The notes under the pieces are model-generated. The model was not told the origin of the DNA. It was given only the letters and a program-made list of their open reading frames with translations, and searched no databases. Position numbers and translations under genes: made by a program. This document shows positions 1 to 6,226 of a DNA stretch of 11,061 bases, in pieces (position 1 is the stretch's first letter; every line of letters starts with the position of its first letter). The DNA comes from an uncultured Collinsella sp. Its GTDB lineage: Bacteria; Actinomycetota; Coriobacteriia; Coriobacteriales; Coriobacteriaceae. Location of the stretch: contig USCN01000029.1 in the NCBI GenBank assembly GCA_900553165.1, forward strand, positions 1-11,061. The letters are read 5' to 3'.

Positions 1-388
1 TGGTCAGGTCGCGGGCGGCCTCGCACTCGTCGTCGGGGACCCACACCTCGACCACGTTGCCGACCGACAGCATGCGGGCGAGGAACTCGGCGTCGTTGCG
101 GTCGTTCTTCCTGCGCCTGTCCGCGCTGGGCTTGATCATCTTCGAGACGGCGCCGACCACGCAGTCGACCCCGAGGCCGGAGAGCCTCTTCTGCAGGTCG
201 AACCCCGTGACCCCGGATTCGTACACGCACCTGGCCTTTGGGTCCACGGACCGCACCCACTCCGCGACTGCCCCGGCGTCGTAGCCGAAGGTCGCGCAGC
301 GCACCTCCCCGGTCATGACGTCGAGGGAGACTGCCTTTATCGAGCGGGCGTGGACGTCGAGGCCGACGAAGGTGGTAGTATCGAGCAT
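1..388 (-). CDS. IS110-family transposase, N-terminal part (runs off the window)
   Basis: Reading leftward from an ATG at 388-386, 129 codons are open to the window edge, so only the N-terminal RuvC-like DEDD domain is visible. The protein begins MLDTTTFVGLDVHARS. Candidate metal-binding residues are D11 (GLDVH), E57 (YESG) and the D96/D99 pair in KNDRNDAEFLA, which match the family's DEDD spacing (D, about 45 to E, about 40 to DxxD). A GGAAGGGG ribosome binding site lies just upstream, at about 393-400. IS110 enzymes are RNA-guided recombinases that use a bridge RNA made from the element's own non-coding end. The C-terminal serine-bearing domain and the other end of the element lie outside the window, so intactness cannot be judged. 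The family call is confident; the exact subgroup is not. Confidence 0.9.
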   Translation of the reverse strand, partial: MLDTTTFVGLDVHARSIKAVSLDVMTGEVRCATFGYDAGAVAEWVRSVDPKARCVYESGVTGFDLQKRLSGLGVDCVVGAVSKMIKPSADRRRKNDRNDAEFLARMLSVGNVVEVWVPDDECEAARDLT

Positions 389-390
389 GG

Positions 391-540
391 GAGCCCCTTC
401 CATGAATGCGGCGTGGCCGCCGCGGCTGAATTAGACACTCACCATTGTCGGCCTAATCCGCGGTCTTTCATGCAGCAGGGGCTCTCAATGTTTTTATGTC
501 CTGCTCATATCGTCTCTGCCGGCAGCTTGGGACATTCCTT
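391..540 (-). ncRNA. Candidate IS110 bridge RNA in the transposase leader
   Basis: The non-coding stretch upstream of the transposase folds, on the minus strand, into two stem-loops with large loops. The first pairs ATGTCC (535-530) with GGACAT (501-496), optionally extended by CTGC/GCAG, around a 17-nt loop (521-505). The second has an outer stem GAGCCCC/GGGGCTC (484-478 with 397-391), then CATGAA/TTCATG (472-467 with 406-401), then CCGCGG/CCGCGG and ATTAG/CTAAT, around an 18-nt loop (452-435). A small GCGGC/GCCGC hairpin sits on the 3' side. Two successive stems with large loops, next to an IS110 start codon, is the layout known for bridge RNAs (target loop, then donor loop). I could not match the loops to donor or target DNA because the other element end is missing. 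Confidence 0.5.
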
Positions 541-571
541 GTAGTCATTGGGGACGTTCTTAAACGACTAC
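528..571. repeat. Short imperfect repeat and hairpin (possible REP-like sequence or IS boundary)
   Basis: Two related runs lie close together: TTGGGACATTCCTT (527-540) and TTGGGGACGTTCTTAA (548-563). The second sits inside a hairpin with arms GTAGTC (541-546) and GACTAC (566-571). The outer edge of the IS110 element probably falls in or next to this stretch, but IS110 ends have no strong inverted repeats and I cannot place the junction. It could also be a small REP-type palindrome that served as the insertion target. Confidence 0.3.
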
Positions 572-575
572 ATAG

Positions 576-645
576 AACAAGAGTGGATGATCTCCCGGTT
601 TGAGCCTGCATTCAAGCTCAAAGTGGGAGATCATCCACTCTCGTT
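576..645. terminator. Long hairpin downstream of pdxT
   Basis: A perfect 16-bp inverted repeat (581-596 with 625-640) holds an inner 7-bp stem TTTGAGC/GCTCAAA (599-605 with 616-622). The outer stem continues with one mismatch to about 576 and 645. It starts some 20 bp beyond the pdxT stop codon, and on the minus strand it is followed by TTGTTCTAT, which is moderately U-rich. A terminator for pdxST is the simplest reading. The length and near-perfect pairing are unusual for a terminator, so a dispersed palindromic repeat remains possible. Confidence 0.5.
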
Positions 646-665
646 TCGTTTGTTGATTTCGATGC

Positions 666-1253
666 CTACATTTGTAGGAACAGTTCGTGGAGGCGGGTAT
701 CGTCGTCGAGCTCGGGGTGGAAGGTTACGCCGAGCTGGTTGCCCTGACGGGCGGCGACAATACGACCGTCGACTTTCGCTAAGGCCTTGGCGTCGCCGTG
801 GACCTCGACGATGCGGGGCGCGCGGATAAACGTCAGCGGCACTTCACCGTCGATGCCGGCTATTTGCCCCTTGGTTCGAAAGCTGCCGAGCTGCCTGCCG
901 TAGGCATTGCGCTCGACAAGTACATCCATGGTTTCCAGACGCGGCGTGCCCTTATCGTCATGGGCGGCAAGGTCGTGAGCCAGTAGAATCAGGCCGGCGC
1001 AGGTGCCCAGGACGGGCATACCTTCAGCGATACGGGCACGAAGCTCCTCGAGCATGCCCAACTCATCAAGCAGCTTCCCTTGAACGGTAGACTCGCCGCC
1101 GGGAAGTACCAGACGGTCAAAGTCCTGCTTCAAATCAGCCGCCTGCCTCAGCTCAATACAGTGTGCGCCAAGCTCGAATAGTCTTGCCTCGTGCTCGGCA
1201 AAAGCGCCTTGGACCGCCAGCACGGCAACCGTTTGGTCTGCATAATCGCTCAT
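666..1253 (-). CDS. pdxT: Pyridoxal 5'-phosphate synthase glutaminase subunit PdxT
   Basis: This 195-residue protein is the glutaminase half of the PdxST complex. It hydrolyses glutamine and passes ammonia to PdxS for cytosolic PLP synthesis. It is a class I glutamine amidotransferase: the oxyanion segment LPGGES (50-55), the nucleophile C85 in GTCAGL, and the H179/E181 pair in FHPEL complete the triad. RAPRIVEV near 144-151 is also typical of PdxT. Its length fits the family. An AAAGGA ribosome binding site precedes the ATG by about 7 nt. It starts 20 bp after the pdxS stop on the same strand, so the two are co-transcribed. Confidence 0.96.
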   Translation of the reverse strand: MSDYADQTVAVLAVQGAFAEHEARLFELGAHCIELRQAADLKQDFDRLVLPGGESTVQGKLLDELGMLEELRARIAEGMPVLGTCAGLILLAHDLAAHDDKGTPRLETMDVLVERNAYGRQLGSFRTKGQIAGIDGEVPLTFIRAPRIVEVHGDAKALAKVDGRIVAARQGNQLGVTFHPELDDDTRLHELFLQM

Positions 1254-1273
1254 GTGCGATCCTTTCTGCTGGA

Positions 1274-2164
1274 CTAGCGCCCGCGCTCTTCCATGATAAT
1301 CTCGATTTCGTCGGCGTTAATGCCCACCATGGCCTCGCCCAGGTCCTCCGAAAGCTCGGCGATGAGCCTGGCATCGGTGAAGTTTGCCACGGCCTTGACG
1401 ATGGCAGCGGCGCGCTTGGCGGGGTCGCCGCTCTTAAAGATGCCCGAGCCGACAAAGACGCCCTCGGCACCCAGCTGCATCATCAGCGCGGCATCGGCCG
1501 GGGTCGCTACGCCGCCGGCGGCAAAGTTCACGACGGGAAGCTTGCCCGTGGCATGGACCTCGCGTACCAGCTCGACCGGAACCTGCAGTTGCTTGGCTGC
1601 CTCAAAGAGCTCGTCGTCGCACAGGGCAACAACGTCGCGGATCTGCTTTTGGATCTTGCGCATGTGACGCACGGCCTGAACGACGTCGCCCGTACCCGGC
1701 TCACCCTTGGTGCGAATCATAGTGGCGCCCTCGGCAACACGGCGCAGCGCCTCGCCCAGATCGCGGGCGCCGCAGACAAATGGCACGTCAAACTGGGTCT
1801 TGTCGATGTGATAGACGTCATCGGCAGGGGAGAGAACCTCGGACTCGTCGATGTAATCGATCTCGATAGCCTGCAGGACCTGCGCCTCGACAATGTGACC
1901 GATGCGGCACTTGGCCATAACAGGGATGGAGACGGCCTCTTGGATGCCCTTGATCATCTTGGGGTCGCTCATGCGCGAGACGCCGCCTGCGGCACGGATG
2001 TCGGCCGGGATGCGCTCGAGTGCCATGACGGCGCAGGCGCCTGCCTCCTCGGCGATGCGTGCCTGCTCGGGCGTGGTGACGTCCATGATGACGCCGCCCT
2101 TGAGCATCTGCGCGAGTTCGCGATTGAGTTTGACGCGATCGGCCTTGCTGGTCTGTTCTGCCAT
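1274..2164 (-). CDS. pdxS: Pyridoxal 5'-phosphate synthase synthase subunit PdxS
   Basis: PdxS is the TIM-barrel synthase that condenses ribose 5-phosphate, glyceraldehyde 3-phosphate and ammonia into PLP. The protein has 296 residues from the chosen ATG, the usual length. Catalytic positions are visible: D28 (IMDVT), K85 (AKCRIGH) and K153 (RTKGEPGTG). These correspond to D24, K81 and K149 of the Bacillus enzyme with a constant offset of four. The phosphate-binding loops AAGGVATP (215-222) and GVFVGSGIF (235-243) are present. An upstream in-frame ATG at 2206 would add 14 residues, but the start at 2164 has a good AAGGGAG site just before it and matches the family N-terminus. It is the first gene of the pdxST operon, divergent from the regulator. 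Confidence 0.97.
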   Translation of the reverse strand: MAEQTSKADRVKLNRELAQMLKGGVIMDVTTPEQARIAEEAGACAVMALERIPADIRAAGGVSRMSDPKMIKGIQEAVSIPVMAKCRIGHIVEAQVLQAIEIDYIDESEVLSPADDVYHIDKTQFDVPFVCGARDLGEALRRVAEGATMIRTKGEPGTGDVVQAVRHMRKIQKQIRDVVALCDDELFEAAKQLQVPVELVREVHATGKLPVVNFAAGGVATPADAALMMQLGAEGVFVGSGIFKSGDPAKRAAAIVKAVANFTDARLIAELSEDLGEAMVGINADEIEIIMEERGR

Positions 2165-2244
2165 GGTTGCTCCCTTGGTTGGCATGTGCATTGCTTGACG
2201 GAACATCCTATCGGGGAGCTGGGTATGGCAAAATACTCAGTTTT

Positions 2245-2298
2245 CGAGATAATAATAAGGTCAGCCTAATACCAGATTGAACAGCTCGATAAGGTCAG
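2245..2298. promoter_or_regulatory. Divergent pdxS / regulator promoter region with 10-bp direct repeat
   Basis: The sequence ATAAGGTCAG occurs twice in direct orientation, at 2255-2264 and 2289-2298, with starts 34 bp apart. On the minus strand a possible pdxS promoter is TTCAAT (2281-2276), an 18-bp spacer, then TATTAT (2257-2252). On the plus strand GATAAT (2248-2253) could be the regulator's -10. One repeat would overlap the pdxS -10, the other lies upstream of its -35 and touches the regulator's ribosome binding site. MocR-type regulators commonly bind direct repeats, so these are the best operator candidates. Promoter assignments are weak. Confidence 0.4.
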
Positions 2299-2309
2299 GT
2301 GGCAAACTC

Positions 2310-3749
2310 ATGCTTGACTACAATTTGGAAAAACGCGGCGAAGCATCGCTTTATGAGTATGTTTACCAGCAAATTCGAGATGATATTGTTGCTGGACGTA
2401 TTGTGGCGGGGGAGCATCTTCCGTCTAAGCGCGCCTTTGCCAGTCATCTGGGAATCAGTGTCATTACCATCGAGAATGCATATAGCCAGTTACTTGCCGA
2501 GGGCTATATTTGCTCAATGCCGCGTCGTGGCTACTACGCTTGCAAGCTTCCGGATGCACCGGTTTTGCCTTTGGCTTCGCAGGGCATCGACCGAGATACC
2601 GTCTCTGTGGGCCTCAGCGCGCATGATGTCAACGGACAGGTCGAGCTGTTCGATGCACTTTCTCCTTCCGCTTTGGAGGCGGCGCGGCTTTGGCAAAGCG
2701 CACTACGGGCGACGCTGGCATCCGAAGATGAGCGCGAAATCTTTTCGCCCGCACCGGCGCAGGGCACCGCTCGGCTGCGACGCGCAATTGCTCACCATCT
2801 GCGTGGGACAAGGGGCATGAATGTCGACCCCAACAACATTGTTATCGGTGCAGGCGCCCAGCTGCTCGATACCATGTTGGTTCAGTTGCTTGGAGCCGAC
2901 AAGGTGTATGCCGTTGAGGACCCGGGCTATTTGCGTCTGACGCGTATCTATCAGGCTATGGGCTGCCAAGTACGACATATCCCGTTGGATGATGAGGGCG
3001 TGGACTTGAGCACTCTGCAGAAAAGCGGGACCGATGTCCTTCACTTGATGCCGTCTCATCAGTATCCGACCGGCCTTGTGACGAGTATTGCGCGTCGCTA
3101 TGCGCTACTGAGCTGGGCCGCCGAGCGACCAGGTCGGTATCTCATCGAAGATGACTTTGATTGTGAGTTTCGCCTTGCCGGCAAGCCGATTCCCGCGCTC
3201 GCGTCGATCGATGCCGCCCAGTCGGTTATCTACACCAACACGTTTTCGAAGAGCCTTTCATCGGCGTTGCGTTTGGCGTATATGGTGTTGCCCGATGAGC
3301 TAATGGAGCGGTTTAGGCGCAACCTTGGTTTCTACGCCTCGTCGGTGAGCTCTGTTGACCAGGTCGCTTTGGCGCGTTTGCTGGAATCGGGTGATTACGA
3401 GCGACATGTGAACCGCGTGCGCGTTCGTGCTCGCGAGGCGCGTGATGGCCTGACGTCGCTTGTGCGGAAAGCGTTTCCGGCAGGGGAGGTCTCGATCGAA
3501 CATGCAGACGCGGGCCTTTACTGCACCGTGGTTGCGGAGCGCGGAGCGGGCGGAAGCTCTTTTGTGCGGGCCCTCACGCGCTCGAGTATCCCTTTTGTCG
3601 ATATCAGTGACTGTTATTGGTGTGCCGATGGCGCATTTGTCCCTGAAAACTCAAGTCAAATTCTTGTTCAGTATGACGATTTGAGTTCAAAAGCGCTAAA
3701 TACCTTGGAATCGCAGCTAATGGGAGCACTCTGCAACCTAAGTGAGTAG
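2310..3749 (+). CDS. pdxR: GntR/MocR-family regulator, probable PdxR
   Basis: This 479-residue protein combines an N-terminal GntR winged helix (about 12-75, with SLYEYVYQQIRDDIVAG and LPSKRAFASHLGIS) with a fold-type I aminotransferase domain. The Schiff-base lysine is K314 in NTFSKSLSSALRLAY; the PLP-contact segments HQYPTG and YLIEDDFDCEF are also visible. MocR proteins sense PLP through this domain, and PdxR members activate pdxST when PLP is low. Divergence from pdxS supports that role. The open frame extends to a TTG at 2277, but the ATG at 2310 has an AGGTGG site 7 nt upstream. The last residues (LSE) and the TAG stop lie inside copy 1 of a 119-bp repeat, so the natural C-terminus was probably replaced or trimmed by that element. 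Confidence 0.85.
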   Translation: MLDYNLEKRGEASLYEYVYQQIRDDIVAGRIVAGEHLPSKRAFASHLGISVITIENAYSQLLAEGYICSMPRRGYYACKLPDAPVLPLASQGIDRDTVSVGLSAHDVNGQVELFDALSPSALEAARLWQSALRATLASEDEREIFSPAPAQGTARLRRAIAHHLRGTRGMNVDPNNIVIGAGAQLLDTMLVQLLGADKVYAVEDPGYLRLTRIYQAMGCQVRHIPLDDEGVDLSTLQKSGTDVLHLMPSHQYPTGLVTSIARRYALLSWAAERPGRYLIEDDFDCEFRLAGKPIPALASIDAAQSVIYTNTFSKSLSSALRLAYMVLPDELMERFRRNLGFYASSVSSVDQVALARLLESGDYERHVNRVRVRAREARDGLTSLVRKAFPAGEVSIEHADAGLYCTVVAERGAGGSSFVRALTRSSIPFVDISDCYWCADGAFVPENSSQILVQYDDLSSKALNTLESQLMGALCNLSE

Positions 3750-3858
3750 GCTTTTGGAACTTTGGCGACCAGGCAGTTTTGTAACAAGCTATCTACCTGC
3801 GGTTTTGAAAAGCAGGATGACCGGGCTGCTCGGGATGTTCAAAAAAGTCTACTCACTT
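3740..3858 (+). repeat. 119-bp stop-codon-bearing repeat, copy 1
   Basis: This element is about 83% identical (99 of 119 positions, ungapped, by hand) to 5159-5277. Its ends are inverted repeats: AAGTGAGTAGGCTTTT on the left and AAAAGTCTACTCACTT on the right. In plus-strand RNA they pair over 16 bp with a single G-U wobble. The left arm supplies the codons AGT GAG TAG that end the regulator gene. No T-tract follows. An inner small hairpin lies near 3797-3814. No target duplication is evident, so the mechanism of spread is unknown. Confidence 0.85.
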
Positions 3859-3891
3859 GTCGCGCAAAGCTTCTGCATGAGAAAAAATGGG

Positions 3892-3957
3892 GTTTTCAAC
3901 AGAACTTCGTCCAGCTCTCGGCAAGCTTTTGGCCAGTTGGGGAGGGCTGTTGAAAAC
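3892..3957. repeat. 11-bp inverted repeat upstream of the nuclease-like gene
   Basis: GTTTTCAACAG (3892-3902) and CTGTTGAAAAC (3947-3957) are perfect inverted copies separated by 44 bp. They lie in the 182-bp non-coding gap between repeat copy 1 and the next gene. They could pair in RNA or act as two protein-binding half sites; I see no T-tract after the second arm. Confidence 0.45.
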
Positions 3958-3981
3958 TTGGCAGTCCGTTCGGCACCATTT

Positions 3982-3999
3982 TTGGCGCGTTCGCGCCAA
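3982..3999. promoter_or_regulatory. Compact palindrome 41 bp before the nuclease-like gene
   Basis: TTGGCGCG and CGCGCCAA flank two bases, giving an almost perfect 18-bp palindrome. The position, 41 bp before the ATG, suits an operator or a leader hairpin. It is not followed by a T-run, so an intrinsic terminator is unlikely. Confidence 0.35.
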
Positions 4000-4040
4000 T
4001 GCGTGACTGACTGGGTTGAAATTCGTGTTTTCCTGTGCCT

Positions 4041-5168
4041 ATGAAAGATCTACTTTGTGACATATCGGCTTTTAGGTACTGGCGTTTGCCCCCTCAGGTC
4101 CGCGCTCTGTGTCCGCCGCTTCCACGACCGGAAGAAGACCGGCAGCGATATGATCTCGCCCGCAACCCGACGGCTGCGGTCGCGCTCGGTTTTCCGTTGT
4201 ATACATTGGTTCAGACAAGAAACAAACGGACTTGTCCTGCCAGCATTAGGCAGCGGCTGTTTCTTGGTGAGCTTCCCAGGGAATCCGTACTGGAAACGGA
4301 GCATGGGTTTTTGATTACGTCTCCTCTACTGACGGCATTCATCATGTCACGGCATCTGACGGATCTTCAGCTTCTTTTGGTATTGGCGGAGATGTGTGGC
4401 TTGTTTGCGGTGTGTGCCCTGCCGGCGTTACTTGAGACGGAGCTTTCGCGTGCAATTGATTCGGGTGCGATTTCGACAACGTTCGGTTGGGCGCGCTGCC
4501 CGTCCGAGGACGGCACCGCCTCAAATTTATGGCGTCGAGACGCTTTGGTTTTGGGCGGAGACCTTGACCGTTTTTGTTCAGATGTTTGCGGGATGCGTTA
4601 CGGCAATAGATTTATGACGGTATCGCAACTCGTTCCATTGGGTGCCGCGTCGCCTTTTGAGGTCGAGGCGTATTTGCTACTTGCACTGCCGCGATCCCTG
4701 GGAGGCGAAGGTTTTTGCGGCATAGAGCTTAATGTTGAAGTGATGCTAAACACAAATGCTCGAGCGATTGTGGGAAAGTCCCGTGTATATATCGACCTAC
4801 TTCTTTCTTCACCGGACGGTAGGCGACAGGTGGCCATTGAATGTCAGGGAAAGGCCTCGCACGGACGCGCAGGGGATGGCTTGCGTGACGCTGACCGCAT
4901 GACGGCCCTTCAGGCCATGGGCTACGATGTACTTCTCCTGACACACAGACAGATATCCGATGAGGGTAGATTCCGCGCGATCGTTAAGACCGTATGCAGG
5001 ATGCTCGATGCTGAATATCGTGATAAAAGCTCAGATGAGCAAAGGGCTGAGGCATTACTCCGGTCTGAACTATTCGTTGACTGGACAAAATTGGGAGTAA
5101 TCGACGGAAAGATGCCCGCTAGACACAAAATGGCTCGATCGTGGACGGCTGCGGTTCTAAGTGAGTAG
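4041..5168 (+). CDS. Hypothetical protein with C-terminal PD-(D/E)XK-like (DUF559/Vsr-type) domain
   Basis: From the ATG at 4041 this is a 375-residue protein; a GTG at 4035 is an alternative. Neither has a convincing ribosome binding site. The C-terminal third resembles small PD-(D/E)XK endonucleases: SPFEVEAYLLL (204-214, with E207/E209), VYIDLLL (249-255, with D252), IECQGKASH (266-274, with E267, Q269, K271), then a DADRMTALQAMGYDVLLLT helix-strand unit as in DUF559/Vsr proteins. The N-terminal half (LLCDISAFRYWRLPP) is not assigned; it recalls coriobacterial families of unknown function that share this nuclease-like tail. Activity is inferred only. The gene stands alone between two copies of a 119-bp repeat, and its last three residues (LSE) and stop come from copy 2. 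Its base composition is more AT-rich than the neighbours, hinting at a different history. Confidence 0.7.
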   Translation: MKDLLCDISAFRYWRLPPQVRALCPPLPRPEEDRQRYDLARNPTAAVALGFPLYTLVQTRNKRTCPASIRQRLFLGELPRESVLETEHGFLITSPLLTAFIMSRHLTDLQLLLVLAEMCGLFAVCALPALLETELSRAIDSGAISTTFGWARCPSEDGTASNLWRRDALVLGGDLDRFCSDVCGMRYGNRFMTVSQLVPLGAASPFEVEAYLLLALPRSLGGEGFCGIELNVEVMLNTNARAIVGKSRVYIDLLLSSPDGRRQVAIECQGKASHGRAGDGLRDADRMTALQAMGYDVLLLTHRQISDEGRFRAIVKTVCRMLDAEYRDKSSDEQRAEALLRSELFVDWTKLGVIDGKMPARHKMARSWTAAVLSE

Positions 5169-5277
5169 GCTTTTAGCACTTTGGCGACCAGGCCGTTTTG
5201 AAACAAGTCATTTACCTGCGGCTTTATAAAGCAATATGGATGGCGTGCTCGGCAAGTTCCAAAAAGTCTACTCACTT
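5159..5277 (+). repeat. 119-bp stop-codon-bearing repeat, copy 2
   Basis: This is the same element as 3740-3858, with the same orientation relative to the gene before it. Its left arm again supplies AGT GAG TAG to the upstream gene. Here the inverted ends extend to 12 perfect bases, CTAAGTGAGTAG (5157-5168) and CTACTCACTTAG (5268-5279), and TTTTT follows (5280-5284), so this copy could act as an intrinsic terminator. The inner GCTTTATAAAGC (5220-5231) is a perfect palindrome where copy 1 has a U-G wobble, which suggests the RNA fold is under selection. Confidence 0.85.
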
Positions 5278-5345
5278 AGTTTTTGACGAGAAACCTATGC
5301 CGAAGGCGGTCCTATTTCAGGTAGTTAACAAGTTTGTGAGGCACG

Positions 5346-5376
5346 AAAAAGGCCCGAACCAATATGGTCCGGGCCT
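5346..5376 (-). terminator. Intrinsic terminator of the rubrerythrin gene
   Basis: On the minus strand AGGCCCG (5376-5370) pairs with CGGGCCT (5356-5350), with four more base pairs inside. The stem is followed by a T-run (5350-5346). It lies 35 bp past the rubrerythrin stop, a clear rho-independent terminator. Confidence 0.85.
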
Positions 5377-5410
5377 CATCAAGCTAGAGGTTATGTCTCA
5401 GGCGGTTGGC

Positions 5411-5971
5411 TTAGCCAAAGTAGCGCTTGAGCAGGCCGGCGAAAGCCTTGCCGTGGCGGGCCTCGTCGCGAGCCATCTCGTGCACGGTGTCGTGGATGGC
5501 ATCGAGGCCAGCGGCCTTGGCGCGCTTAGCAAGATCGGTCTTGCCGGCGGTGGCGCCGTTCTCGGCCTCAACGCGCATCTCGAGGTTCTTCTTGGTGGAG
5601 TCGGTCACGACCTCGCCCAGGAGCTCAGCGAACTTGGCGGCATGCTCGGCCTCCTCGTGGGCAGCTTTCTCCCAGTACAGGCCGATCTCGGGATAGCCCT
5701 CGCGATGGGCGACGCGAGCCATGGCCAGGTACATACCGACCTCGGAGCACTCGCCCTCAAAGTTGGCGCGCAGGTCGGCAACGATGTCCTCAGAGACGCC
5801 CTCCATCTTGGCGACGCCCACGACGTGCTCGGCAGCCCACTCGAGCTGGCCCTCCTCCTGCTTCAGGAAACGAGAACCGGGAACGCCGCACTGGGGGCAC
5901 TTGAAGTCCTCGGGCAGCTGGTCGCCGTCGAACTCTTCCACATAACCGCAAACGGGGCAAACAAACTTCAT
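5411..5971 (-). CDS. Reverse rubrerythrin (rubredoxin domain first), peroxide-reducing
   Basis: This 186-residue protein carries an N-terminal rubredoxin-like iron site (CPVCG at 5-9 and CPQCG at 25-29; C5, C8, C25, C28) followed by a rubrerythrin four-helix diiron domain. Diiron ligand motifs visible are FEGE (71-74), EEAEH (106-110), VEAE (134-137) and DEARH (169-173). Having the rubredoxin domain first is the arrangement of reverse rubrerythrins, which reduce hydrogen peroxide and oxygen in anaerobes using electrons from NAD(P)H via partner proteins. The open frame runs upstream to 6076, but the ATG at 5971 begins the canonical [10 protein letters not shown] and has a GAAAGGAT site before it. 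It is a single-gene unit with its own promoter and terminator. Confidence 0.93.
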   Translation of the reverse strand: MKFVCPVCGYVEEFDGDQLPEDFKCPQCGVPGSRFLKQEEGQLEWAAEHVVGVAKMEGVSEDIVADLRANFEGECSEVGMYLAMARVAHREGYPEIGLYWEKAAHEEAEHAAKFAELLGEVVTDSTKKNLEMRVEAENGATAGKTDLAKRAKAAGLDAIHDTVHEMARDEARHGKAFAGLLKRYFG

Positions 5972-6006
5972 GATTCGATCCTTTCGATCGATGGCGATTG
6001 TGCGCT

Positions 6007-6037
6007 CGTCCGGTCCCGTAAGGGCCCTCTCCGGACG
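6007..6037 (-). promoter_or_regulatory. Hairpin in the rubrerythrin 5' leader
   Basis: CGTCCGG (6007-6013) and CCGGACG (6031-6037) are inverted repeats, with CCC/GGG pairing inside around GTAA. The hairpin lies within the predicted leader (about 78 nt) of the rubrerythrin mRNA. A role in stability or control is possible; no known riboswitch is recognised. Confidence 0.35.
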
Positions 6038-6055
6038 TGCGTCTTGACGAGTTCT

Positions 6056-6083
6056 ATTATCCATAAATGAAACCAAATGTGAA
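6056..6083 (-). promoter_or_regulatory. Sigma-70-type promoter for rubrerythrin
   Basis: On the minus strand TTCACA (6083-6078), a 16-bp spacer and GATAAT (6061-6056) match the -35 and -10 consensus at five of six positions each. Transcription would start near 6049. This is the best promoter match in the window. Confidence 0.55.
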
Positions 6084-6128
6084 GCCTATTAGGAATGATT
6101 TTTAATAAAACAATTTGAGATATGAAGA

Positions 6129-6208
6129 TGTTGATTGATTAACGATTGGCAGGCCGTCTTTGACCGCCGCTGAGTACAATCGGGCGAGCAAATGTTGATC
6201 TATCAACA
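6129..6208. promoter_or_regulatory. Two related palindromes upstream of the dehydrogenase operon
   Basis: TGTTGAT-CT-ATCAACA (6193-6208) is a perfect palindrome between a TACAAT -10 candidate (6175-6180) and the ribosome binding site of the alcohol dehydrogenase gene. A second, slightly degenerate copy, TGTTGAT-TG-ATTAACG (6129-6144), lies exactly 64 bp upstream, close to six helical turns. The pairing suggests a dimeric regulator, possibly MarR-like, able to bind both sites. The regulator gene is not in the window. Confidence 0.5.
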
Positions 6209-6226
6209 AATGAAGGAGTTTCCTTT

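Noticed and set aside
665..678. Short palindrome CCTACATTTGTAGG at the pdxT stop codon
   Set aside because: It is six base pairs with two bases between, mostly inside the coding end, with no T-run; too small to call a terminator.
1163..2269. Long plus-strand open frame (368 codons) opposite pdxS
   Set aside because: It mirrors pdxS on the other strand. High GC at third positions keeps the opposite frame open; the predicted protein has no recognisable motif.
2269..2274. ATACCA hexamer resembling a GabR half site
   Set aside because: It occurs once only in this intergenic region; a second copy at the needed distance is missing, so it is likely chance.
3740..5277. CRISPR or composite insertion sequence formed by the two 119-bp copies
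   Set aside because: There are only two copies, no short regular spacing, and the gene between them does not look like a transposase. No target duplication is visible.
5198..6070. Plus-strand open frame (290 codons) across the rubrerythrin gene
   Set aside because: It runs antisense through rubrerythrin, its terminator and part of the 119-bp repeat; the leucine/glycine-rich product is typical of an opposite-strand artefact.
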